Source: Paenibacillus planticolens (GTDB lineage Bacteria; Bacillota; Bacilli; Paenibacillales; NBRC-103111). Taken from it: DNA of 64,000 bases. The DNA lies in contig NZ_WHNZ01000018.1 in NCBI RefSeq assembly GCF_013141725.1, positions 1 to 64,000 on the forward strand, read 5' to 3'. The notes under the pieces are model-generated. The model saw only the letters and a list, made by a program, of their open reading frames with translations, was not told where the DNA came from and did not search any database. Below are positions 56,987 through 64,000 of the stretch, in pieces (position 1 is the stretch's first letter; the number at the start of each line of letters is the position of its first letter). Both the position numbers and the translations under genes were made by a program.

Positions 56987-57169
56987 GTTGCACTTTGTGC
57001 AGCGTTATCTCTGCATTTTGCCCCTCGCATCCTCCTTCGTTGTACTTTGTGCAACCATTTCAGCTAAAACGGCTGATTTTGTTACCTTTCAGCTGAAATG
57101 GTTGTATTTTATACAACATAAGGAGAGAATGTGCCGGATATTCGTTTCTATGCTGCATAAAATACAACG
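56987..57169. repeat. Interspersed repeat family II, copy 2 (~184 bp)
   Basis: Opens GTTGCACTTTGTGCAGCG and ends GCATAAAATACAACG, with TTGTACTTTGTGCAACCATTT and GGTTGTATTTTATACAAC inside. Its layout matches 7568-7752. Flanking DNA from 56700 to 57210 has no gene. Confidence 0.7.
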
Positions 57170-57212
57170 AAGCCCTGGCGATAGACGGTAGATAAACCTC
57201 ACCCCTCACAAC

Positions 57213-57238
57213 AAAAAAAGACGAGCCAAAGCACGTCT
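57213..57238 (-). terminator. Terminator of yitT-like gene
   Basis: On the minus strand AGACGTGC, short loop, GGCTCGTCT (57219-57238) then seven T. Confidence 0.75.
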
Positions 57239-57269
57239 CAATAACAACTCGCTGCCGATTTCCGGGTTA

Positions 57270-58142
57270 CTAAGCATGACGCTTAAATCCCTCGCCCAGC
57301 ACCTCATTCGTTTCACTCAAAATAACAAACGCCTGCGGGTCCACCGACTGCACCAGCGTTTTCAATCGACTCACCTCGTTCTGCTTTACAACGACCATCA
57401 TCACCGTCCGAGATTCCCCGGTAAATCCGCCGGATCCGTTAAGCTCCGTGAGCCCGCGATCCAAATCATACAGGATTGCTTTGCGAATCGCATCCGTATG
57501 GTCCGAAATGATGAAAGCCACTTTGGCATAGTTGAAACCAAGCTGCACAATATCGATCGTTTTCGTCGTAACGAATAAGCCGATCATCCCGTACAGGGCA
57601 TTCTCCGGGGTGAACGCCAGCGCAGAGGAGATAATCACAATCCCGTCAAATACCGCAACAGAGAAACCCAAGCTTAAACCGGAGTACTTATGTAAAATTT
57701 GCGCGGCCAACCCAAGCCCGCCTGTAGAACCTCGTCCGCGAAAAACAATGCCTAGCCCAAGCCCAACGCCGATCCCGCCATAGACGGAAGCAAGTAAGGG
57801 ATTTTGCGTTGGCACGCCCAGATGACTGGTCACGAGTACGCATAACGGAAAGACAACCGAGCCTACAGCCGCCTTCACGCCAAAATGTCCCCCCAGCAGC
57901 CAAAGGGCTAAGAGGAAGATCGGAATGTTCAGCGACCATTGGATGATCGCCGGATTCAAGCCGGTTACATGCTGAATCACCGTCGAAATCCCCGCGACCC
58001 CACCGGTCGCAATTTGGTTCGGGTTCAGAAAGCAGTTAAAGCTAGCCGCCATAATCAACGAGCCTATGATTAATAATGCATATTCAAAAACGGTATGTGC
58101 AGGACTTCCTATCCGTAGCAACGGTTCTCTTCTGGCCACCAT
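57270..58142 (-). CDS. YitT family membrane protein (DUF161/DUF2179)
   Basis: A 290-residue protein with about five membrane helices (from FEYALLIIGSLIMAAS; GGVAGISTVIQHVTG; RGRGSTGGLGLAAQIL) and a cytoplasmic C-terminal DUF2179 domain (SDHTDAIRKAILYDLDRGLT, TLVQSVDPQAFVILSE). Function of the family is not established; the C-terminal domain resembles small-ligand-binding folds. The ATG at 58142 follows GAGGAGG closely. The frame is open upstream into the prfB end but without homology there. Confidence 0.85.
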   Translation of the reverse strand: MVARREPLLRIGSPAHTVFEYALLIIGSLIMAASFNCFLNPNQIATGGVAGISTVIQHVTGLNPAIIQWSLNIPIFLLALWLLGGHFGVKAAVGSVVFPLCVLVTSHLGVPTQNPLLASVYGGIGVGLGLGIVFRGRGSTGGLGLAAQILHKYSGLSLGFSVAVFDGIVIISSALAFTPENALYGMIGLFVTTKTIDIVQLGFNYAKVAFIISDHTDAIRKAILYDLDRGLTELNGSGGFTGESRTVMMVVVKQNEVSRLKTLVQSVDPQAFVILSETNEVLGEGFKRHA

Positions 58143-58156
58143 AGGCCTCCTCTCAC

Positions 58157-58186
58157 AAAAAATCCTACACCTGATAGGTGTAGGAT
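58157..58186 (-). terminator. Terminator of prfB
   Basis: A perfect 11-base-pair hairpin ATCCTACACCT/AGGTGTAGGAT with a 3-base loop, followed on the minus strand by six T. Confidence 0.88.
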
Positions 58187-58263
58187 GAACGTCTATTGCC
58201 TCTGCTATGCGCTGGCCCTCTACCTGAAGCAAAGGACTTCTCCGCACTTCGCCAATCCACCGA

Positions 58264-59383
58264 TTACTCGGCGTTGTCCGGCTTGCGAATCTGATGACGC
58301 AAGAAAGCATCGATGAACATATCCAGATCTCCGTCCATGACCGCACCGACATTGCCGGTCTCAGCCGAAGTCCTGTGATCTTTCACCATGCTGTACGGAT
58401 GAAAGACATAAGAACGAATTTGGCTGCCCCAGCCAATATCGGACTGCTCGCCGCGAATTTCAGCTAAATGCTTCAATTGCGCTTCGATCTTCTTCTCGTA
58501 CAGCTTGGAACGCAGCATCTTCATCGCTTTCTCGCGGTTCTTGATCTGCGAGCGCTCTTGCTGACAGCTCACCACGACCCCGGTCGGCATGTGCGTAATC
58601 CGCACAGCTGAATCCGTGGTGTTGATATGCTGACCGCCGGCGCCGCTCGCCCGATACGTATCGATTTTGAGATCCTCTGTGCGGATCTCAACTTCCGTAT
58701 CGTCCTCGATCTCCGGCATGATGTCGCACGACACGAAAGACGTGTGGCGTCTGCCCGACGCGTCAAACGGCGAAATCCGCACGAGCCGGTGCACACCCTT
58801 CTCCGCCTTCAAGTAACCGTAGGCGTTGAAGCCTGTGATCTGCAGCGTGACACTCTTCACGCCGGCTTCGTCGCCGGGCAAATAGTCGAGTACCTCGACT
58901 TTATAGCCCCGCTTCTCCGCCCAGCGGCGGTACATGCGCAGCAGCATCTCCGCCCAGTCCTGCGACTCCGTGCCGCCCGCACCGGGATGCAGCTCTAGAA
59001 TCGCATTCAGCCGGTCATACGGCTGATTGAGCAGCAAGCCAAGCTCGAAGCCTTCGAGCTTGGTTTTTAGCGCCGCGATGCCTCCCTCAATGTCAGCCAC
59101 CAGGCCGGCGTCGCTTTCCTCTTCCTCGAGCTCGACCATGACCTGCAGGTCGTCAAACTCGTTCGAGAAGCCCTGAAATTGATCCACAACGCTCTTGATC
59201 GCGTTGAGCTCGGCGATGGTCTTCTGGGCGCGTTCGTTATCGTCCCAAAAGTCCGGCGCCCCCATCTTTTCCTCAAAATCGCCGATCGCTTCCAGCTTAT
59301 GATCTAAGTCAAAGAGACCCCCGTAATTCGGTTAATCGCTTTGCTGTTTCTCTTAAGTCTTGTTTCACTTCTGGTTCCAGCAT
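58264..59383 (-). CDS. prfB: Peptide chain release factor 2, with programmed +1 frameshift
   Basis: Reads UGA and UAA stop codons. The zero frame starts at ATG 59383 (AGAGGTG ahead) and encodes 24 residues ([12 protein letters not shown]...) to an in-frame TGA at 59309-59311. The slippery site is GGGGGT, TCT CTT TGA C; after skipping the T at 59311, translation continues as [15 protein letters not shown] for 348 more residues, 372 in all. The recognition motif SPF ([11 protein letters not shown]) and the catalytic GGQ ([15 protein letters not shown]) are present. Frameshifting at its own UGA gives autoregulation, as known in E. coli and B. subtilis. Confidence 0.95.
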
Positions 59384-59439
59384 GTCTTACACCTCTTTAT
59401 TCTCTTGTGCCCGTTCTAACCGGATTCCGTTAGCTTCGC

Positions 59440-61959
59440 TTAGCTGCCTTGTCCGTGGCACTGTTTGAACTTCTTGCCGCTGCCGCATGGGCATGGATCG
59501 TTGCGTCCGATACGCTGTTCCTCATCGCGCACGACCGGCTTTTTGCCGCCTGCTTCGTTCTTCGTATCCACCGCTTGCCCTTCGGCCACGGCTTGACGCT
59601 CCAGGTTGCTTTGAACGTGAGCTTTCATGATATACATCGAGACTTCTTCGCGAATATTCTCAATCATCTCTTGGAACATCTCAAAGCCCTCAAACTGGTA
59701 TTCACGAAGCGGATCCGTACCGCCGTAAGCACGCAGGTGGATACCTTGACGCAGTTGATCCATCGCATCGATGTGGTCCATCCATTTGCTATCTACCGCA
59801 CGCAGCGCAACGACCTTCTCGAATTCACGCATGAATTCAGGTCCGATCTCTTCTTCACGCTCATCGTAACGTTTGCTAACGATCGCTTTGATCTCATCAA
59901 TAATCTCTTCTTGCTCTTTGCCCCAAATAGCTTGGTCACTAATGTGCGCATCTTCTTGAAGGAAGTTGTTGTTCACGAAATTCGCAACCTCTTGAAGCTC
60001 CCACTCCTCCGGAATTTGCTCCTCCGGACAATGTGCTTTCACGACGCGCTCAATCACTGCGTTAATCATACCCTCGATGACTTCGCGGATATTTTCCGAC
60101 TCCAACAGCTCGCGGCGCTGTTTATAAATAATTTCCCGTTGTTGATTCATAACATCGTCATACTGAAGGACCACTTTACGCACGTCGAAGTTGTTGCCCT
60201 CCACGCGCTTTTGAGCGGATTCCACAGCACGTGAAATTAATTTGCTCTCGATCGGCTGATCTTCTTCCATCCCGAGGCGGTCCATCATCGCCATAATATT
60301 TTCAGCGCCGAAACGTTTCATCAATTCATCCTCCAAAGAGAGGTAGAATTGCGAAGAACCAGGGTCGCCTTGACGGCCTGCGCGTCCGCGCAGCTGATTA
60401 TCGATCCGTCTGCTTTCATGACGTTCTGTACCTATGATATGCAGCCCGCCGATATCATGTACGCCTTCTCCCAGCATAATGTCCGTACCGCGGCCCGCCA
60501 TATTCGTAGCAATCGTCACGGCACCCGGTTGGCCCGCGCGCGATACGATTTCAGCTTCTTCCGCATGGTATTTGGCATTGAGGACTTTGTGCTGTACGCC
60601 TTTCTTTTTGAGCATCTCAGAAAGTCGTTCCGAGTTCTCGATCGACACCGTACCGACCAGAACCGGTTGATTCAGCTTGTGTTTCTCAACAATTTGCTCA
60701 ACAACCGCCTTGAACTTACCGTTCTCCGACTTGTACACCACATCCGGCATGTCTTTACGAATCATCGGGCGGTTCGTCGGAACAATGATAACTTCTAGCC
60801 CGTAAATTTTCTTGAGCTCTTCCTCTTCCGTCTTCGCCGTACCTGTCATCCCCGCCAGCTTACGGTACATCCGGAAATAGTTCTGGAATGTGATCGTCGC
60901 CAGCGTCATGCTCTCATTCTGAACCTGCAGCTGCTCTTTGGCCTCAATGGCCTGGTGCAGCCCATCACTATAGCGACGGCCTGTCATAATACGGCCTGTA
61001 AATTCATCGACAATCATAACCTCGTCGTCTTGTACGACGTAGTCCACATCGCGCTTCATGATGAAACGCGCTTTCAGCGCTTGAGTCACGTGATGGTTAA
61101 TGTTCACATTCTGATGATCGAATAAGTTCTCAATGCCGAATGCACGCTCCGCTTTCGCGACCCCTTCTTCCGTAAGAGCCACGGAACGCACTTTAATATC
61201 GATCGTGCAATCCTCTTCTTCTTTCAGCTTCGACACAAAACGGTCTGCCGAATAATACAAATCCGTAGACTTGGCAGCTTGTCCCGAAATAATAAGAGGC
61301 GTTCTGGCTTCATCGACCAAAATGGAGTCCACTTCATCGATGACCGCATAATAAAGCGGACGCTGAACCATCTGCTCTTTGTAAAGCACCATGTTATCGC
61401 GCAGGTAGTCGAAACCATATTCGTTATTCGTACCATACGTAACATCGCAGGCGTAAGCTGCTTGTTTTTCCTCATGGGAAAGCTCATGCAGATTAACCCC
61501 GACCGTCAGACCAAGGAATGTATAGATCTGACCCATTTCGCCGCTATCGCGCTGCGCCAAATAGTCATTGACGGTTACAACGTGCACGCCTTTGCCCAGC
61601 AATGCATTCAAGTACACAGGGAGTGTTCCAACAAGCGTTTTACCTTCCCCTGTTCTCATCTCGGCGATACGGCCTTCGTGCAGCACCATACCCCCAATAA
61701 GTTGAACGTCGTAATGACGTTTACCTAATACACGTTTAGCTGCTTCTCTGACTACCGCAAAAGCTTCCGGCAGCAAATCGTCCAGCTCCTCGCCCTTTTC
61801 CAAGCGATTTCTGAACTCGACAGTCTTGCCTCTTAATTCTTCATCGGATAACGGCTCAATGCTGGCCTCAAGCCCGTTGATATAATCAACGGCTTTTAAC
61901 ATCCGTTTAATTTCCCGTTCATTGGAATCACCAAAAATCTTCTTCACTAGTCCTAGCAT
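59440..61959 (-). CDS. secA: Preprotein translocase ATPase SecA
   Basis: Drives export of proteins through SecYEG. About 839 residues. Walker [11 protein letters not shown], Walker [18 protein letters not shown], the GRGTDIMLG helicase motif, and a C-terminal zinc-binding SEC-C motif ([17 protein letters not shown]) that binds SecB or ribosomes. ATG at 61959 follows AAAGGGG. 56 bases upstream of prfB; secA-prfB is a common pair in Bacilli and may be co-transcribed. Confidence 0.97.
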   Translation of the reverse strand: MLGLVKKIFGDSNEREIKRMLKAVDYINGLEASIEPLSDEELRGKTVEFRNRLEKGEELDDLLPEAFAVVREAAKRVLGKRHYDVQLIGGMVLHEGRIAEMRTGEGKTLVGTLPVYLNALLGKGVHVVTVNDYLAQRDSGEMGQIYTFLGLTVGVNLHELSHEEKQAAYACDVTYGTNNEYGFDYLRDNMVLYKEQMVQRPLYYAVIDEVDSILVDEARTPLIISGQAAKSTDLYYSADRFVSKLKEEEDCTIDIKVRSVALTEEGVAKAERAFGIENLFDHQNVNINHHVTQALKARFIMKRDVDYVVQDDEVMIVDEFTGRIMTGRRYSDGLHQAIEAKEQLQVQNESMTLATITFQNYFRMYRKLAGMTGTAKTEEEELKKIYGLEVIIVPTNRPMIRKDMPDVVYKSENGKFKAVVEQIVEKHKLNQPVLVGTVSIENSERLSEMLKKKGVQHKVLNAKYHAEEAEIVSRAGQPGAVTIATNMAGRGTDIMLGEGVHDIGGLHIIGTERHESRRIDNQLRGRAGRQGDPGSSQFYLSLEDELMKRFGAENIMAMMDRLGMEEDQPIESKLISRAVESAQKRVEGNNFDVRKVVLQYDDVMNQQREIIYKQRRELLESENIREVIEGMINAVIERVVKAHCPEEQIPEEWELQEVANFVNNNFLQEDAHISDQAIWGKEQEEIIDEIKAIVSKRYDEREEEIGPEFMREFEKVVALRAVDSKWMDHIDAMDQLRQGIHLRAYGGTDPLREYQFEGFEMFQEMIENIREEVSMYIMKAHVQSNLERQAVAEGQAVDTKNEAGGKKPVVRDEEQRIGRNDPCPCGSGKKFKQCHGQGS

Positions 61960-62186
61960 CGGTGAACCCCTTTCCATTGCATTCGTATCCTTAAATTGTA
62001 CCACCTTTGACCGTCCTGCCGCAACAAACCCTCGATCTACTTCTGCATAAACTGTCCTAAACAGACGAAAATCTCACGTTTTCAATTATTTCTATAGTAT
62101 TGAATCGTTTTCTTAAATGCATGCATGCCAAATAATCGACCTCTCCGTTCAGATGAGACGATGTATAACCTTTCTATTATGAAACT

Positions 62187-62224
62187 GAAAAGAGCTCAAT
62201 TCGATTGAATCGAATTAAGCTCTT
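62187..62224 (-). terminator. Terminator of hpf
   Basis: A 15-base-pair stem with one mismatch (62190-62204 with 62210-62224, AAGAGCT...AGCTCTT), followed on the minus strand by TTTTCAGTTTC. The rest of the secA upstream gap (61960-62186) shows no gene. Confidence 0.8.
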
Positions 62225-62236
62225 GGTATCATTATC

Positions 62237-62791
62237 TTATTTATAAACTGCTGGCTCGATTAATCCGTACTTGCCGTCGTTACGTTTATAAACGACATTG
62301 ACGGAATCTGTGTCCATATTAGAGAAAACAAAGAAGCTGTGACCAACCAAATTCATTTGCAAAATCGCTTCCTCAACATCCATCGGCTTCAAATCGAAGC
62401 GCTTGTTGCGGACCAATTCAAAGTCATCTTCCTCTTCCATGAAAGTGACAGGCGATGTTTCGATTTTGAACAAATCACGCTTGCCGCCTTCTTCGCGAAT
62501 TTTGCGGTTGGTTCTTGTTTTATGCTTGCGAATTTGGCGCTCTAACTTGTCCACTACCAAATCAATCGAAGCATACATATCTGAATTGCGTTCTTCAGCT
62601 CTCAGCAGCACGCCAGTTAGAGGAATAGCTACCTCGATGGTTTGCAGACCTTTAACCACACTTAGCTTCACTTGTACATCGGATGTAAGGGGAGCTTCAA
62701 AATACCTATCTAGTCTGTTTAATTTTTTCTCGACATAGTCCCTGAGTGCCTCAGTTACTTCAAGGTGTTCTCCGCGAATGCTAATCATCAT
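62237..62791 (-). CDS. hpf: Long-form ribosome hibernation promoting factor
   Basis: A 184-residue protein. The N-terminal HPF/YfiA domain (ISIRGEHLEVTEALRDYVEKKL) binds the 30S decoding site. The C-terminal domain (RFDLKPMDVEEAILQMNLVGHSFFVF) dimerises to join ribosomes into 100S particles, so this long form needs no RMF. Two ATGs in a row at 62791/62788; the first is taken, with GGGAG ahead. Usually under stress control (sigma-B or sigma-H in B. subtilis); no such promoter was assigned here. Confidence 0.94.
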   Translation of the reverse strand: MMISIRGEHLEVTEALRDYVEKKLNRLDRYFEAPLTSDVQVKLSVVKGLQTIEVAIPLTGVLLRAEERNSDMYASIDLVVDKLERQIRKHKTRTNRKIREEGGKRDLFKIETSPVTFMEEEDDFELVRNKRFDLKPMDVEEAILQMNLVGHSFFVFSNMDTDSVNVVYKRNDGKYGLIEPAVYK

Positions 62792-62880
62792 AGTTAAACA
62801 TCTCCCTTCCTTCTTACAGTATACTACATTCCACCCCATCTTCATAATTCCTTTAAATTCCGAGCATAATATTTATACGC

Positions 62881-62912
62881 AAAAAAACACCCCAGGATGA
62901 CTCCCAGGGTGT
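62881..62912 (-). terminator. Terminator of the cold-shock gene
   Basis: On the minus strand ACACCC...GGGTGT (62887-62912, interior mismatches) is followed by seven T. Lies 45 bases past the cold-shock stop. Confidence 0.7.
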
Positions 62913-62957
62913 GCATGTTCGTAGGTGTATACTAGCGGCACAAGGCGTGCCGGATAA

Positions 62958-63155
62958 TTATAGTCTGCTAACGTTAGCTGCTTGCGGACCACGTGCGCCT
63001 TCTACGATGTCAAACTCTACAGCTTGACCTTCGTCCAGCGTTTTGAATCCTTCTGATTGAATGGCTGAGAAATGCACGAATACATCTCCACCATCTTCAC
63101 GCTCGATGAAACCATAGCCTTTCTCTGCGTTGAACCATTTCACTTTACCTTGCAT
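62958..63155 (-). CDS. Cold-shock protein (CspA/CspB family)
   Basis: A 65-residue single OB-fold RNA chaperone. RNP1 KGYGFIERE and RNP2 DVFVHFSAI are intact. The ATG at 63155 ([13 protein letters not shown]) follows AAGGGA; a GTG three codons earlier is too close to it. The AT-rich 5' leader (about 63156-63240) may hold thermoregulated structure, as in other csp genes, but I cannot show it. Confidence 0.94.
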   Translation of the reverse strand: MQGKVKWFNAEKGYGFIEREDGGDVFVHFSAIQSEGFKTLDEGQAVEFDIVEGARGPQAANVSRL

Positions 63156-63306
63156 AACGTACACATTCCCTTCGTCTTAAAAAATAGAAATACATAAAAT
63201 AGAAATGTAAGCCCTTACTTTTTGACTATAACACCCTCCTGCTTGACCTGTCAATTTCTAACTTAGCACCCAAGTAAATTTTTTGAAAATTCGGGTATAT
63301 ACAAGT

Positions 63307-63488
63307 CGTGGATAACTGCGGATTTTGTAGAATCCTGTCGTGTCCGGCGCTTTTACGATTTATTCACAAAGTTATACACAGATTTATACACATTATCCAC
63401 AGGTCGTTGTGAGTGAGTTATGGATAAGTTGGATGTGTTACGGTGGGCTTGTGCACATCATGGTTCTACTAGGATGCGCTTGTCCACA
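63307..63488. promoter_or_regulatory. DnaA-box cluster
   Basis: Four exact matches to TTATNCACA on the plus strand lie within 42 bases: TTATTCACA (63360), TTATACACA (63372), TTATACACA (63384) and TTATCCACA (63393). Three one-mismatch sites flank them: CGTGGATAA (63307, reverse), TTGTGCACA (63449) and TTGTCCACA (63480). No gene is seen between 63156 and 63566. Start spacing of 12, 12 and 9 bases suits co-operative DnaA binding. Confidence 0.65.
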
Positions 63489-63524
63489 ATTCCGAGATGA
63501 AAGCGTTGTAGAACCGTTGATAAC

Positions 63525-63554
63525 CAAAAAACCTTCTGCCGCGGCAAAAGGTTT
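63525..63554 (-). terminator. Terminator of the fliT-like gene
   Basis: On the minus strand AAACCTTTTGCCGCGGCAGAAGGTT (63529-63554) folds as a near-perfect hairpin followed by TTTTTTGG. It ends 12 bases past the stop. Confidence 0.75.
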
Positions 63555-63566
63555 CTGTGCATAAAC

Positions 63567-63908
63567 TTATTTTTTTCGGTCGAAAAAGAAACTTTCAGTG
63601 TCATAATGGTTATCGTATGCATTTCGCTGGGTTTTACCCGTGTCCAGCTTGGCCAGCTGCATACTTGCTTCATCCCGGAATTGCTGCAGCTTCTTCAGGA
63701 AAATGGGATCTAGACTGATCACTGCTTGAATGCGGGATTGATAGGTCTCCTTATCCCGCGCTGTCGCTGTTCCAGTGGCGTTAAGAAGCGCCTGCATGAT
63801 GTCCTCGCGCTTCTCCATAAACTCTGAGATACGTTCCGCATCCATCGTCACAAGCTCGGCTAATCCTTGTTGTGTTAGTTGCTCCAGCTCCGTGACCAGC
63901 TTATCCAT
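63567..63908 (-). CDS. FliT-like flagellar protein
   Basis: A 113-residue all-helical protein (MDKLVTELEQLTQQGLAEL, REDIMQALLNATG, IFLKKLQQFRDEASMQLAKL). Size, helical pattern and position directly after the fliS-like end fit FliT, the chaperone of the filament cap protein FliD. Sequence identity in this family is low, so the call leans on context. The ATG overlaps the fliS stop (ATGGATAA) and AGGAG lies 7 bases ahead. Confidence 0.65.
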   Translation of the reverse strand: MDKLVTELEQLTQQGLAELVTMDAERISEFMEKREDIMQALLNATGTATARDKETYQSRIQAVISLDPIFLKKLQQFRDEASMQLAKLDTGKTQRNAYDNHYDTESFFFDRKK

Positions 63909-64000
63909 GCAGAGCTCCTGCAGGTGCTGCAGAGCTAGCATTTACTTGCTTAGCAGCTTGCAGCCAGGTTTCCTTCAACTGAAGCAAATAACCAAGTACC
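63901..64000 (-). CDS. fliS: C-terminal end of a FliS-like flagellin chaperone (partial)
   Basis: The minus-strand frame entering from the right edge reads VLGYLLQLKETWLQAAKQ, then an Ala/Ser-rich tail, and stops at TAA 63901-63903. The helix with ETW...A resembles the last helix of FliS (LLRELRDTW-type). It overlaps the start of the fliT-like gene by 8 bases, as fliS-fliT often do. Only 33 codons are visible. Confidence 0.6.
   Translation of the reverse strand, partial: VLGYLLQLKETWLQAAKQVNASSAAPAGALHG

Noticed and set aside
63340..63564. 74-codon plus-strand frame
   Set aside because: Runs through the DnaA boxes and the fliT terminator; no ribosome site or domain.

Overview
The window looks like chromosomal DNA of an endospore-forming, flagellated, low-to-mid-GC Firmicute, most likely Paenibacillus or a close relative in the Paenibacillaceae. 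The basis is protein resemblance: CotF-like coat proteins, PcrB, FtsEX with a CwlO/EnvC-like hydrolase, an argCJBDFGH cluster, long-form HPF, and the frameshifted prfB. Gene density is high, start sites have strong AGGAGG-type Shine-Dalgarno sequences, and no phage or IS gene was seen. The species call is inference.

Layout. The left edge (1-146) carries a leftward rRNA-type promoter and leader, so a 16S rRNA gene probably lies just outside. Next come a leftward pcrB-pcrA-ligA operon (366-5505), a lipoprotein gene, two CotF-like coat genes (6345-7381) and a repeat-rich gap. A leftward four-gene ABC exporter cluster follows (ATPase, permease, GldG-like, DUF4340; 8135-12213), then a second repeat-rich gap and a U32 peptidase/hydroxylase gene (13169-15712).

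The most unusual locus is the rightward operon at 15887-22991. It encodes a 1078-residue membrane-anchored FG-GAP protein, an acyl-carrier protein, a class II aminoacyl-tRNA-synthetase-like amino acid:carrier-protein ligase, a DltD-like SGNH protein, a 36-residue DltX-like microprotein and an MBOAT (DltB-like) acyltransferase. It reads as a Dlt-type envelope aminoacylation pathway in which the usual adenylation enzyme DltA is replaced by an aaRS paralogue. The target polymer and the amino acid are unknown.

After a sugar isomerase and two small genes come uvrB-uvrA (leftward), motA-motB, a polytopic PDZ protein, a CtpA/B protease, an M23 hydrolase and ftsE-ftsX. A LacI regulator lies divergent from a debranching-type glycosidase and a sugar ABC importer, with palindromic AAACGTTT operators between them. 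Then follow a VanW protein, a HAAS/DUF4097 pair, the leftward argCJBDFGH operon with ArgR-like boxes over its promoter, yitT, prfB, secA, hpf, a cold-shock gene, and fliT with the 3' end of fliS at the right edge.

Intergenic DNA holds a ~177-bp repeat family (three copies), a ~184-bp repeat family (two copies), an array of four GTTGGA hairpins, a candidate structured RNA at 36464-36626 and a DnaA-box cluster at 63307-63488.
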